Positions 19,658-28,479 of a stretch of DNA of 64,000 nt are shown piece after piece (position 1 is the first letter of the stretch; each line of letters begins with the position of its first letter). Both the position numbers and the translations under genes were made by a program. The stretch lies in NCBI RefSeq assembly GCF_001685395.1, contig NZ_CP014167.1:4472001-4536000 (forward strand), read 5' to 3'. Origin of the DNA: Paenibacillus yonginensis. Its GTDB lineage: Bacteria > Bacillota > Bacilli > Paenibacillales > Paenibacillaceae. The notes under the pieces were generated by a model. That model was not told where the DNA came from. It saw only the letters and a program-made list of their open reading frames with translations, and did no database searches.

Positions 19658-20794
19658 ATGCTTAAATTCGAACATGTTACCAAACGGTATCCAAACGGAC
19701 ATATGGCTGTTAAAGACTTGAATTTTGAAATCGCTGCGGGTGAAATTCTGGTGCTGATTGGCCCAAGCGGATGTGGCAAAACAACAACGATGAAAATGAT
19801 TAATCGGCTGATTGAACATACGTCCGGGAACATACTCATCCAGGGTAAAGACGTTAATCTCCAGAATCCTGATAAGCTCCGCAGAAATGTCGGGTATGTC
19901 ATTCAGCAAGTGGGACTGTTTCCCCATTACACCATCGAAGATAATATTGGACTTATTCCTCAGCTGAAGGGCTGGGATAAGAAGCGGAAACATCAGAAAG
20001 TCCAGGATATGCTCCGCCTCGTAGGACTTGACCCCGAAATTTATGCCTCTAGATACCCCAAACAGTTGTCCGGCGGCCAGCAGCAGCGTGTAGGCGTTGC
20101 AAGAGCGTTAGCCGGTGAACCTGACATTATTTTAATGGATGAACCTTTCGGAGCCCTTGATCCGATCACTCGGGAACAACTGCAGGATGAGCTGCTTAGA
20201 CTTCAGAAAGAAGTAAAGAAAACCATTGTTTTCGTTACCCATGATATGGATGAAGCTCTGAAGCTTGGCGATAAGATTGCAATCATGAAAGACGGGGAGC
20301 TGGTGCAATTAGATTCTCCTGAACGAATTTTAAGTCAGCCGGCGAATGTGTTTGTTGAAGATTTTATTGGGAAGAACAGAATTTTTCAAAACCCCGAATA
20401 TATCCCTGTTCATTCCGTCATGCGGGATAATCCATCCCTTACCCTGCCGGACCGAAATCTGGGCAAAGCACTGACTTACATGAGGCAGAAAAAGATAGAT
20501 ACACTTCTTGTCTGCGATTCTAGCAATAAACTGATGGGCATAGCTTCAGCTTACGATGTAGTGGCCGGACTGGATCATCATGAAACCATCGGCGAAGTTA
20601 CACATCCGCCGGCGATTGTCTTGGAAGAAACGGCAACCGCCAAAGAAGCGCTGCTGTTAATCGGCGAAGCTCCTTACGGCATCATTCCCGTTGTCGATCA
20701 TGAAGGCATCATCAAGGGAGTTGTTACCCGAAGCAGCCTGCTTACCGCCTTTACTGCACAATGGTCTGACGGGCAGAAGGAGGCTGGGGCATGA
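19658..20794 (+). CDS. opuCA: Osmoprotectant (glycine betaine/carnitine/choline) ABC transporter ATPase
   Basis: 378 residues. Walker [14 protein letters not shown], signature LSGGQQQRVGVARAL, Walker B IILMDEPFGALDP, switch VTHDMDEAL. The C-terminal part (about 250-370) contains a tandem CBS pair (ALTYMRQKKIDTLLV; IPVVDHEGIIKGVVTR), as in OpuCA, where CBS domains can bind c-di-AMP. RBS AGGAGGGAG. Overlaps the permease gene by four bases, forming a three-gene operon behind its own promoter. Confidence 0.92.
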   Translation: MLKFEHVTKRYPNGHMAVKDLNFEIAAGEILVLIGPSGCGKTTTMKMINRLIEHTSGNILIQGKDVNLQNPDKLRRNVGYVIQQVGLFPHYTIEDNIGLIPQLKGWDKKRKHQKVQDMLRLVGLDPEIYASRYPKQLSGGQQQRVGVARALAGEPDIILMDEPFGALDPITREQLQDELLRLQKEVKKTIVFVTHDMDEALKLGDKIAIMKDGELVQLDSPERILSQPANVFVEDFIGKNRIFQNPEYIPVHSVMRDNPSLTLPDRNLGKALTYMRQKKIDTLLVCDSSNKLMGIASAYDVVAGLDHHETIGEVTHPPAIVLEETATAKEALLLIGEAPYGIIPVVDHEGIIKGVVTRSSLLTAFTAQWSDGQKEAGA

Positions 20795-21447
20795 ATCAGA
20801 AGTCGCTCATGCAGCAAATCGCTCAGCAGCTTGACAGCAGATGGCAGGATTTATTATCTGCGCTGTTGATCCATATTGAACTCGTCTTTCTTTCTATGAT
20901 TCTTGCGATTCTTGTCGGCATCTCCTTAGGCATCTGTATTACGCGCGTTCCCCGTCTGAGGGGCGTTACGCTGGGGACAGCCGGCATACTGCAGACGATT
21001 CCCAGTCTTGCGCTGTTAGGTTTTATGATTCCCCTCTTCGGGATTGGCATGAACACCGCAGTTGCCGCTCTGTTCCTCTACTCCTTGCTTCCGATCATCC
21101 GAAATACTTATACCGGAATCACCGATGTGGATAAGGCCGTTGTTGAGGCAGCACGGGGGATGGGCATGACGAGCCGGCAGATCCTGTTCCGCGTTCAATT
21201 GCCGCTTGCTATGAGTGTCATTATGGCAGGGGTGCGAACGGCTACGGTCATTAATATCGGCACAGCCACACTCGCCGCATTTATTGGGGCCGGAGGGCTT
21301 GGGGAATTTATTTTCCTCGGCATACAGAGAAATATCGAAGCGCTGACGCTGCTCGGTGCGGTCCCGGCTGCCTTGCTGGCTATCCTCATTGATTATTTAT
21401 TGGGCTTGCTTGAGAAATTAACCACACCAAAAGGACTGAAAGTCTAA
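20791..21447 (+). CDS. opuCB: Osmoprotectant ABC transporter permease
   Basis: 218 residues with six membrane segments, OpuCB-type. EAA-loop motif EAARGMGMTSRQILFRVQLP and the TATLAAFIGAGGLGEFIFLG segment typical of OpuC/OpuB permeases. It is translationally coupled to the ATPase gene. Unlike Bacillus subtilis opuCABCD, no second permease (opuCD) follows, so the channel is probably a homodimer. Confidence 0.9.
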   Translation: MNQKSLMQQIAQQLDSRWQDLLSALLIHIELVFLSMILAILVGISLGICITRVPRLRGVTLGTAGILQTIPSLALLGFMIPLFGIGMNTAVAALFLYSLLPIIRNTYTGITDVDKAVVEAARGMGMTSRQILFRVQLPLAMSVIMAGVRTATVINIGTATLAAFIGAGGLGEFIFLGIQRNIEALTLLGAVPAALLAILIDYLLGLLEKLTTPKGLKV

Positions 21448-21494
21448 TCATCCTTGATAGTCTTATCAATTCGAAATCGTTTGGAGGAATAACG

Positions 21495-22415
21495 ATGAAC
21501 CCTTTTTATAAAAAGTTATTTAGCTCCTCGGCCATTCTTATGTCTTTAATTCTGATTCTGGCTGCTTGTGGCAGCTCTAAAGATACGGCCGGTGCGAACA
21601 GCGGCAAAGAAATTACGATGGGTTCCAAGAATTTCACCGAAAACATACTGGTGGCCGAAATGATGGCTCAGCTGATCGAAGCCAAAACGGACATCAAGGT
21701 GAACCGGAAGCTGAACCTGGGAGGTTCCAACGTCGTCTGGACGGCTTTGAAGAATAACGAAATTCAGCTCTATCCCGATTACACGGGGACAGTAGTGGCC
21801 AACTACTACCAAGAGAAAACGGGGACGGCCGAGGAAACGCTGGACCGTGCAAAAGAACTGGTTAAACAGGATCATTTAGTGTTCCTTGACCCGCTTGGCT
21901 TTAACAACACGTATACTCTGGCTGTAACCAAGAGTACGGCCGAGAAATATAATCTGAAGACCTACTCCGATCTTGCCAAAGTATCCCCTGATTTGGTTCT
22001 GGGCGTAGAGTTTGAATTCCTGGATCGGGACGACGGTTATCCGGGTGTACAAAAGCTGTATAATATGAATTTCAAAACAGCAAAAGGGATGGACCACGGC
22101 ATCATGTATCAAGCGATCAAAGGCGGAGAAACCGACGTAACGAATGCTTATTCTACGGATGCTCAAATTAAAGCCAATGACCTGGTCATTTTGGAGGATG
22201 ATAAACAATTTTTCCCGCCTTATTATGCGGCCCCCATCATACGCCAGGACACGCTGGATCAATATCCGGAGATTGCCGATGTGCTGAAAACAATGAATGA
22301 TTCCATTACGGAAGAAGATATGCAGGATTTGAACGGGAAAGTGGACATCGAGGGATTAAAGGAAGATCAAGTGGCCCATGATTTCCTTGTCGAGAAAGGC
22401 TTAATCGAATCCTGA
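21495..22415 (+). CDS. opuCC: Osmoprotectant-binding lipoprotein (OpuCC-like)
   Basis: 306 residues with a lipoprotein signal ending ILAAC-GSS. The mature domain begins GKEITMGSKNFTENILVAEMMAQLIEA in part, the QAT/OpuAC-like start, and has DYTGTVVANYY and the aromatic ligand-box region LVFLDPLGFNNTYTLAV. Captures compatible solutes for the importer. RBS TTGGAGGAA. Last gene of the operon, followed by a terminator at 22467. Confidence 0.9.
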   Translation: MNPFYKKLFSSSAILMSLILILAACGSSKDTAGANSGKEITMGSKNFTENILVAEMMAQLIEAKTDIKVNRKLNLGGSNVVWTALKNNEIQLYPDYTGTVVANYYQEKTGTAEETLDRAKELVKQDHLVFLDPLGFNNTYTLAVTKSTAEKYNLKTYSDLAKVSPDLVLGVEFEFLDRDDGYPGVQKLYNMNFKTAKGMDHGIMYQAIKGGETDVTNAYSTDAQIKANDLVILEDDKQFFPPYYAAPIIRQDTLDQYPEIADVLKTMNDSITEEDMQDLNGKVDIEGLKEDQVAHDFLVEKGLIES

Positions 22416-22466
22416 TTTGAAATACCGGCTTGAACTGAACTAGAATGATAGTTATGAAAAATTAAG

Positions 22467-22500
22467 GAGCTAAGCGATCTGTTCTCGCTTGGCTCTTTGG
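22467..22500 (+). terminator. Terminator of the osmoprotectant importer operon
   Basis: GAGCTAAGCGA / TCGCTTGGCTC stem (one G-T pair), seven-base loop, T-rich tail. Confidence 0.75.
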
Positions 22501-22603
22501 TTTTGCCGTCCAGGCAGTCGCCTTGCGTTACAGGCTCCGGGTTTGAGAATCGCTGATGGCGGTGCCAGGTAGTTTTCCAAACTGTGATTTAAATAGGACA
22601 GAC

Positions 22604-22682
22604 GGTTGTCAAAGACTGTATATTGAAGTAGGCCGTTTAGATCCGAACCTTTAGAGTAAGCGACCTTCAATTGCGGACAACC
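22604..22682 (+). other. Paired inverted repeats upstream of dapH
   Basis: Two nested helices can form: GGTTGTC (22604-22610) with GACAACC (22676-22682), enclosing ATTGAAG (22622-22628) with CTTCAAT (22665-22671). A possible promoter (TTGCGG, 18 bases, TATAAA near 22691-22696) overlaps the 3' end, so the structure may lie upstream of the dapH transcript. I recognise no lysine riboswitch here. The 358-base gap 22416-22773 otherwise holds only the terminator at 22467. Confidence 0.35.
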
Positions 22683-22773
22683 CCCTTTGTATGCTATAAA
22701 AGAGATAGTTTGTGCCCGGACGGCTCGTCCGTCAAGGGCCCTAAAATGGCCGTAAAGGAGCTGCTGCAATCCC

Positions 22774-23487
22774 ATGTCTACTGAAATGAACACGCAGGAA
22801 GTTATTAATCTGATCAAAACCAGCAAGAAAAAAACGCCGGTTAAAGTATATCTTAAAGGAAATCTGGATGCCGTATCGTTCGGGGAGAACGTAAAGACGT
22901 TTATCACCGGCGGCAGCGGCGTTGTATTTGGTGATTGGGCTGATATTCAAGGCGTGCTTGAAGCTAACAGCGCTAATATCGAAGATTATGTTGTGGAAAA
23001 TGACCGCCGCAACTCCGCTATCCCGCTGCTTGATCTGAAAAACATCAACGCTCGCATCGAGCCGGGCGCTTACATCCGTGAAATGGTCAGCATTGGCGAC
23101 AACGCCGTCATCATGATGGGCGCCGTAATCAACATCGGCGTATCTATCGGCGAAGGCACCATGATCGACATGGGTGCTGTCCTTGGCGGACGTGTACAAG
23201 TCGGCAAAATGTGCCATATCGGCGCCGGTACGGTGCTGGCAGGCGTTATCGAGCCGCCTTCCGCTCAACCAGTAGTTGTCGAAGACGACGTATTGATCGG
23301 CGCTAACGCCGTTGTGCTTGAAGGCGTACGCATCGGCGAAGGGGCTGTCGTTGCGGCCGGCGCTGTCGTGACTGAAAATGTGCCTCCGTTCACCGTAGTT
23401 GCGGGTACGCCAGCACGTGTGATCAAACAAGTGGATGACAAAACCAAATCCAAAACGGAAATTTTGGCCGAGCTCCGTACGCTGTAA
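22774..23487 (+). CDS. dapH: Tetrahydrodipicolinate N-acetyltransferase
   Basis: Acetyl-CoA-dependent acetylation of 2,3,4,5-tetrahydrodipicolinate, first step of the acetylase branch to meso-diaminopimelate and lysine. 237 residues: N-terminal alpha/beta region, then a left-handed beta-helix of hexapeptide repeats (about 90-215; for example [21 protein letters not shown] and [13 protein letters not shown]), a trimeric transferase fold. AAGGAG 10 bases before ATG. Followed by dapL after 140 bases. Confidence 0.95.
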   Translation: MSTEMNTQEVINLIKTSKKKTPVKVYLKGNLDAVSFGENVKTFITGGSGVVFGDWADIQGVLEANSANIEDYVVENDRRNSAIPLLDLKNINARIEPGAYIREMVSIGDNAVIMMGAVINIGVSIGEGTMIDMGAVLGGRVQVGKMCHIGAGTVLAGVIEPPSAQPVVVEDDVLIGANAVVLEGVRIGEGAVVAAGAVVTENVPPFTVVAGTPARVIKQVDDKTKSKTEILAELRTL

Positions 23488-23568
23488 GTGAACGGTGGAA
23501 GTTGAACCAGTTAAGTCTACAAACCGGCTAAATCTGAACTTGAAGATGCTTTATAATTAAACAAGCTT

Positions 23569-23599
23569 AGAAAGCTCGGCGTACACCGCCGGGCTTTCT
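23569..23599 (+). other. Strong hairpin between dapH and dapL
   Basis: AGAAAGCTCGGCG / CGCCGGGCTTTCT, 13-bp stem with one G-T pair and a TACAC loop. No T-run follows, so it is more likely a processing or stabilising hairpin or a weak terminator than a classical terminator. Confidence 0.6.
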
Positions 23600-23626
23600 G
23601 TCTACCTAAGACAAGGGGAGAATGTT

Positions 23627-24790
23627 ATGAACCAATGGGTGAAGGACCGAGAGAAAATTTGGATCGGCATCCGCCGCGATCTGCACCAAATTCCGGAGCC
23701 GGGGTTTGAAGAATTTAAAACCCAGCGATATCTGCTGAATGTTCTGGCAGGGCTGCCGCAGGAACGGATGGAGATCCGGACGTGGAGAACCGGCATTCTG
23801 GTGAAAATCACTGGCACCGGTGCCGAACCGCGCCGCAAATTCGGCTACCGCGCTGATATGGACGGGCTGCCGATCGAAGAGGAGACGGGCTATGAATTCC
23901 GTTCGACGCACAAGGGTTATATGCACGCCTGCGGGCATGATCTGCACATGACGATCGGCCTGGGCATCGTCACTTATTTTGCGCAAAGCGAGCATTCGAT
24001 CAGCGATGACCTTATCGTTATCTTCCAGCCTGCGGAAGAAGGGCCGGGCGGGGCGCTGCCGATGCTGGAGAGCGCGGAGCTGGCGGACTGGATGCCGGAC
24101 CAGATCGTGGCGCTGCATGTCGCGCCGGAGTATCCGGTCGGCACAATTGCGACACGTCCGGGCATTTTGTTCGCCAATACCTCGGAGCTGTTCATCGACC
24201 TTGTCGGCACTGGCGGGCATGCAGCTTATCCGCATAAAGCCAATGACATGGTGGTAGCGGCCTGCCAGCTGGTCGGCCAGCTGCAGACAGTCGTTGCCCG
24301 CAACATCGATCCGCTGGATTCGGCCGTCATCACGGTCGGGAAGATTGACGGAGGCACAAAGCAGAACATCATCGCCGAGCGGGCGCGGCTGGAAGGCACG
24401 ATCCGCACGTTGTCAGCGGAGTCGATGACGAAGATCAAATCGCGGATTGAGAACCTGGTCTCCGGCATCGAAACCGGCTTTGAATGCCGGGCTGAAATCG
24501 ACTATGGCGCGAATTACCGCCAGGTCTACAATGAAGCGGAGCTGACCCGGGAGTTCATGGGATGGCTTGAGCAGCGGGAAGACGTTACGCTGTTTGAATG
24601 CACGGAAGCGATGACGGGCGAGGATTTTGGTTATTTCCTGGCGGAGATTCCGGGATTCATGTTCTGGCTGGGCGTAGATACGCCTTACGGGCTGCATCAT
24701 GCGAAGCTGGAGCCGAAGGAAGAGGCCATCAGCCTGGCGGTTTCCACGGTAGCCGATTATCTGACCTGGAAGTCGGGCCAGCCTGTCTAA
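23627..24790 (+). CDS. dapL: N-acetyl-L,L-diaminopimelate deacetylase
   Basis: M20D metallohydrolase of 387 residues that removes the acetyl group in the acetylase branch of DAP synthesis (YkuR type). Visible motifs: [15 protein letters not shown] at the N-terminus, [28 protein letters not shown] (metal ligands), [13 protein letters not shown], and [15 protein letters not shown] near the C-terminus. ATG preceded by AGGGGAG. Lies directly downstream of dapH as in Bacillus. Confidence 0.93.
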   Translation: MNQWVKDREKIWIGIRRDLHQIPEPGFEEFKTQRYLLNVLAGLPQERMEIRTWRTGILVKITGTGAEPRRKFGYRADMDGLPIEEETGYEFRSTHKGYMHACGHDLHMTIGLGIVTYFAQSEHSISDDLIVIFQPAEEGPGGALPMLESAELADWMPDQIVALHVAPEYPVGTIATRPGILFANTSELFIDLVGTGGHAAYPHKANDMVVAACQLVGQLQTVVARNIDPLDSAVITVGKIDGGTKQNIIAERARLEGTIRTLSAESMTKIKSRIENLVSGIETGFECRAEIDYGANYRQVYNEAELTREFMGWLEQREDVTLFECTEAMTGEDFGYFLAEIPGFMFWLGVDTPYGLHHAKLEPKEEAISLAVSTVADYLTWKSGQPV

Positions 24791-24815
24791 AAGGTGTGAC
24801 TATAATCACCTTTTT
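24789..24815 (+). terminator. Terminator after dapL
   Basis: AAAAGGTG / CACCTTTT stem (8 bp), ten-base loop, T tail. The loop region also forms a near-Fnr box (24795-24810). Confidence 0.7.
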
Positions 24816-24868
24816 ATAGGGTGTCCTTTTTTACAATGGATTTGTTATTACAAATTTTAAATATTTAA
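24795..24868 (+). promoter_or_regulatory. Putative Fnr-like and NsrR-like sites upstream of hmp
   Basis: TGTGACTATAATCACC (24795-24810) matches TGTGA-N6-TCACA at nine of ten half-site positions. Closer to hmp, ACAAATTTTAAATATTTAA (24850-24868) resembles the AT-rich NsrR operators of Bacillus hmp and nasD, sharing the core ATTTTAAATAT. Both assignments are tentative and made from memory of the consensus. Confidence 0.35.
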
Positions 24869-24895
24869 CGAATCCCATGGAAAGAAGGAACCCTC

Positions 24896-26104
24896 ATGTT
24901 AAGTCAGCAGACGATAGAAATTATAAAATCGACCGTTCCGGTCTTGGAAGTTCACGGTCAAACCATTACCTCCGTTTTCTATAAAAGAATGTTCGAAGCT
25001 CATCCGGAGCTGCTCCATATATTCAACCAAGCCAATCAGCGGCAGGGCAAACAATCGACCGCGCTGGCCGGTGCCGTTTACGCGGCTGCCGCCAACATTG
25101 ACCAGCTGGAGAACATTTTGCCGGTTGTGAAGCAGATCGCTCAGAAGCACCGCGCACTGCAGATCAAACCGGAGCATTACCCGATTGTCGGGGAAAATCT
25201 GCTGGCCGCAATCAAAGAAGTGCTCGGAGAGGCAGCGACGCCGGAGATTATGGAGGCATGGCGTCAGGCTTACGGCGTGATTGCCGATGTTTTTATCAGC
25301 ATTGAAGCCGAGATGTACAAAGAAGCTGAAGAAGCCAAAGGGGGCTGGTCCGGCTACCGTGCTTTTGTGGTGGAGCGGAAAGTGAAGGAGAGCGAAGTCA
25401 TTACTTCCTTTTATCTAAAACCGCAGGACGGCGGCGAAATCACTTCTTATCTCCCAGGCCAATACATCACCTTGCGCGTGCAGCCGGAAGGCTCGGCGTA
25501 TACGCATATCCGTCACTACAGCTTGTCTGCCGCACCAGGCGGCAAGGTCTACCGGATCTCCGTCCGGCGCGAGGAGGCCGGGGAAGGGAAACCGGCGGGT
25601 GTTGTATCCAATTACCTTCATGATCAGGTGCTGGAAGGAAGCGTCGTTGACGTGAGTGCGCCAGCGGGTGTTTTTACGTTGGATCAGCAGCGGAATACTC
25701 CTGTCGTGCTGATCAGCGGAGGCGTAGGTTTGACGCCGATGGTGAGCATGCTGGAAACGCTGCTGAAAGAGCAGCCGCACCGCAAGGTGACATACATTCA
25801 TGCTGCGGAAAACGGCAGTTACCATGCGATGAAGCTGTATATCGAAGAGCTTGAGGCGGAACACGAGCAAATGAGCTCCTATACCTGTTATAAAAATCCG
25901 CTGGAAGGGGACAGCTGTCATCAAACCGGGTACATCGACGAAACCTGGCTTCGGCAGATTGCCGATCCGGGCGCCGATTTTTATTTCTGTGGACCAGTTC
26001 CGTTCATGCGGACAGTTTACGCTGCCTTGAATCAAATGGGGGTTCCGGAAGACCGGATCCATTATGAGTTTTTTGGACCGGCGGCCCAGCTTCAGGAGGC
26101 CTGA
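24896..26104 (+). CDS. hmp: Flavohaemoprotein, nitric oxide dioxygenase
   Basis: Converts NO plus O2 to nitrate with NAD(P)H. 402 residues: globin domain (about 1-138; the proximal-His region reads LQIKPEHYPIVGENLL), FAD-binding domain (about 150-255, RHYSLSAAP) and NAD-binding domain (about 265-400, VLISGGVGLTPMVSML and FYFCGPVPFM). AGAAGGAA 6-7 bases before ATG. Monocistronic, ending at a strong terminator. It separates dapHL from patA, with no evident metabolic link. Confidence 0.95.
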   Translation: MLSQQTIEIIKSTVPVLEVHGQTITSVFYKRMFEAHPELLHIFNQANQRQGKQSTALAGAVYAAAANIDQLENILPVVKQIAQKHRALQIKPEHYPIVGENLLAAIKEVLGEAATPEIMEAWRQAYGVIADVFISIEAEMYKEAEEAKGGWSGYRAFVVERKVKESEVITSFYLKPQDGGEITSYLPGQYITLRVQPEGSAYTHIRHYSLSAAPGGKVYRISVRREEAGEGKPAGVVSNYLHDQVLEGSVVDVSAPAGVFTLDQQRNTPVVLISGGVGLTPMVSMLETLLKEQPHRKVTYIHAAENGSYHAMKLYIEELEAEHEQMSSYTCYKNPLEGDSCHQTGYIDETWLRQIADPGADFYFCGPVPFMRTVYAALNQMGVPEDRIHYEFFGPAAQLQEA

Positions 26105-26148
26105 TGAATAGGATTTACAGATCGAAATAGAGCTTTCATCACGAATCC

Positions 26149-26196
26149 CCCTGGACAGAACGTTTTTCAAAAACGTTTGTTCAGGGAAATTTTTTT
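26149..26196 (+). terminator. Terminator of hmp
   Basis: Long hairpin: CCCTG...CAGGG enclosing AACGTTTTT/AAAAACGTT, followed by seven Ts. Confidence 0.8.
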
Positions 26197-26241
26197 GCTT
26201 AGGAGAGAAATTAGCGACTTAAGAAACCACGGCTTAGAAAA

Positions 26242-26823
26242 TCAACGAGTTAAGAAATATCTGTAGACCTTCTCCAGCTTCTCTGCCTGCCGGCCTTTCG
26301 GGCTCTCCATGCTGCCGAACTCAAACATTTTCACTTTTTTGATGCCTACAAAATTTAATAGAGCCCTTTTCATCAGGATTTTGGGGGCATTATTGAGGTA
26401 AATCAGCGGATAACCAGCCGGACCTTTCATGGTGGAGATGCAGACGGCGCTTTTGCCCTTCAGCAGTCCCTCCGGAAATGGGCCTTTCTTATCCCGGTAG
26501 GCGAAATTGGACGCAAACATTTGATCAATATAGCCGAGCAGCATGGCCGGAGGGCGGCCCCACCAGATCGGATAAATAAACACGAGCCGGTCCGCCCACG
26601 TAATCTGCTGCCTGTATATTTCAAGGGCCGGGTTCTGGTGCATATCCCTTCTGCGCTGCTTCTCGTTAAAAACTAGCACCGGATTAAACTCTTCGGCATA
26701 CAAATCCAGCACCTGGACCTCGGCTGAATTTGGGTTCTCCTCGCAGCCTTGAAGCACCTTTTGCAGGAATGCGTAACAGAGACTATCGTGATTGGGATGC
26801 GCATAAATAATTAACGTTTTCAT
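26242..26823 (-). CDS. Flavodoxin-fold NAD(P)H oxidoreductase (quinone reductase type)
   Basis: 193 residues from the ATG at 26823, chosen because GGAGGTGG lies about 10 bases upstream and because the flavodoxin-like fold begins directly with MKTLIIYAHPNHDSLCYAF. FMN-phosphate loop AHPNHDSL, later PIWWGRPPAMLLGYIDQ and STMKGPAGYP match the KefF/MdaB/DT-diaphorase family. Cytosolic, predicted to reduce quinones or electrophiles by two electrons. Convergent with hmp; substrate unknown. Confidence 0.85.
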   Translation of the reverse strand: MKTLIIYAHPNHDSLCYAFLQKVLQGCEENPNSAEVQVLDLYAEEFNPVLVFNEKQRRRDMHQNPALEIYRQQITWADRLVFIYPIWWGRPPAMLLGYIDQMFASNFAYRDKKGPFPEGLLKGKSAVCISTMKGPAGYPLIYLNNAPKILMKRALLNFVGIKKVKMFEFGSMESPKGRQAEKLEKVYRYFLTR

Positions 26824-26916
26824 AGGTAAAGCGGCCACCTCCATTGTAATAGTTCCTTTGAACAAGAATTTCACTAGAAAAAGCCCACTCCCTAAGGAAT
26901 GAGCTTCTACAGTACG

Positions 26917-28080
26917 CTACCCTTGCTCCAGCTTGCCTACGAAACCTTCCAAGCGGTCCAGCGCCCGCTCCAGCGCTTCTTGGGCATACGCATAAGAAAT
27001 CCGGATATAACCTTCCCCATATTCGGAGAATGCACTGCCCGGCACCACGGCCACACCGGCTTCATCCAGCAGCCTGAGAGCGAAGTCCATGGACTTCAAA
27101 CCAAACCTTTCTATCGACACAAAAAGATAAAAGGCCCCTTCCGGTTTCACAAGCGGAAGTCCCATCTGGGTCAAACGGTCGTAGACGTAATCGCGCCGTT
27201 CCCGGTAAGCCTCCCGCATCGGCAGCGCGTCGTCATAGCCGTTCGTCAGCGCCTCCAGCGCCGCGTATTGGCTGACCGAGCTGGCGCAGGTGACGTTGTA
27301 CTGGTGCACCTTAATCATATGTTTCGTAATTTCCGCAGGCGCAAAAGTAAAGCCGATCCTCCAGCCCGTCATGGAGTGAGATTTGGATAACCCGTTAATG
27401 ACGACGGTTTTCCCGCGCATGCCGTTTATGGCAGCGATGGAATGATGGCCGCCTTCATAGATCAACTCGCTATAAATCTCGTCGGAGATGACGAACATCT
27501 CTTTATCTCCCAGCAGAGCGGCGATGCCTTCCAGCTCTTCCCGGGTCAGCACCCGTCCAGTAGGGTTGGAGGGATAGCCGAGCACAACGATTTTGGTCCG
27601 TGGCGTGAGTTTGGCAGCGATCAAGTCGGCCGTCATTTTAAAGCCGGTGCTGCGTGTATCGACGTATACGGGAACTCCGCCCGACAAGCGGATGAGCGGT
27701 TCGTATCCCGGATAAATCGGTCCCTGAAGAATAACCTCGTCCCCCGGGTTCAGCAGCGTGCGCAGCGCGATATCCAGCGCTTCGCTGGCCCCGTTCGTTA
27801 CGATCACCTCATCCGCGCCGTTGTAGGATAAGCCGTATTTGCGGCGGAGAAAATCGGCCGCCGCTTCGCGCAGCGCCGGAAGTCCGGCGTTTGGCGTATA
27901 GACGGTGCGCCCCTCGTCCAAAGCCTGTTTGGCCGCCTCAATAATGTGGGCGGGAGTCGGGAAATCCGGCTGCCCGATGGTCAGCGACAAGGCATCCGGA
28001 TATTCCGCAACCTTGTTGGCGATCTGGCGGATGCCGCTGATTTGAATGTCTTGCACGTTAGCGTTGATTAAATGTTCCAT
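26917..28080 (-). CDS. patA: N-acetyl-L,L-diaminopimelate aminotransferase
   Basis: PLP class-I aminotransferase, 387 residues from the ATG at 28080 (GGGGGA upstream); a longer frame exists but lacks homology and a ribosome binding site. The sequence follows Bacillus PatA closely: start MEHLINANVQDIQISGIR, SLTIGQPDFPTP, YTPNAGLPALREA, GPIYPGYEPLIRLSGG, PSNPTGRVL, PLP lysine in INGLSKSHSMTGWR, and VVPGSAFSEYGEGYIR. It supplies the middle step between DapH and DapL, so all three acetyl-branch enzymes lie within 5.3 kb but on different strands. Confidence 0.9.
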   Translation of the reverse strand: MEHLINANVQDIQISGIRQIANKVAEYPDALSLTIGQPDFPTPAHIIEAAKQALDEGRTVYTPNAGLPALREAAADFLRRKYGLSYNGADEVIVTNGASEALDIALRTLLNPGDEVILQGPIYPGYEPLIRLSGGVPVYVDTRSTGFKMTADLIAAKLTPRTKIVVLGYPSNPTGRVLTREELEGIAALLGDKEMFVISDEIYSELIYEGGHHSIAAINGMRGKTVVINGLSKSHSMTGWRIGFTFAPAEITKHMIKVHQYNVTCASSVSQYAALEALTNGYDDALPMREAYRERRDYVYDRLTQMGLPLVKPEGAFYLFVSIERFGLKSMDFALRLLDEAGVAVVPGSAFSEYGEGYIRISYAYAQEALERALDRLEGFVGKLEQG

Positions 28081-28179
28081 AAGTCCCCCAGGCACCTGCC
28101 TTTGTCCGTAGTCAAAAAAATATCTATGACTAGTGTACAACAGGAGGGAGGAGATGGGTATAGGGAGGGGCATTAGGCC

Positions 28180-28207
28180 AAAAAAGAAAGCCCTTTAAGG
28201 GCTTTCT
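28180..28207 (-). terminator. Terminator of the small decayed cassette
   Basis: AGAAAGCCCTT / AAGGGCTTTCT, perfect 11-bp stem around a single base, with a T-run on the minus strand. It overlaps the stop codon of the frameshifted small gene. Confidence 0.8.
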
Positions 28208-28452
28208 ACGCGATCAACTCGTCAAGGTACTGCTCTCTCTTGAACCGCAAGACCGCTTGAACTTCGTATTGATTAAACGCGCTGAGAATATCCTCAGGGA
28301 TTTTTTTATCCATATCGTTAATGAAAGTGAACAATTTGGAGTCGGGTTTTCTGCTCGGGTGTTATCTCAATGGCATGATCCAGATCCTTAAAAGAGATAT
28401 TCTCCTTTACCCAACCCAGGTAAGAATCTTTCAATTGATCTTTAAGCTGCAA
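28206..28452 (-). pseudogene. Frameshifted small protein gene
   Basis: Two overlapping minus-strand frames look like one broken gene. The first starts at a TTG (28452) behind a strong GGAGGGG and reads LQLKDQLKDSYLGWVKENIS... to a stop at 28318. The second frame runs on to 28206, ending FKREQYLDELIA directly at a terminator. Removing one A from the run of four at 28347-28350 (TTTT on the plus strand) joins them into about 81 residues: ...EITPEQKPDSKLFTFINDMDKK.... The first 30 residues recall DUF1828-type proteins. Could be a real mutation or a sequencing error. Confidence 0.6.
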
Positions 28453-28479
28453 CAGAATCCCCTCCAATCAAATCAAGTT

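Noticed and set aside
22496..22773. Lysine riboswitch before dapH
   Set aside because: The L-box core sequences are not visible; only simple nested helices are present.
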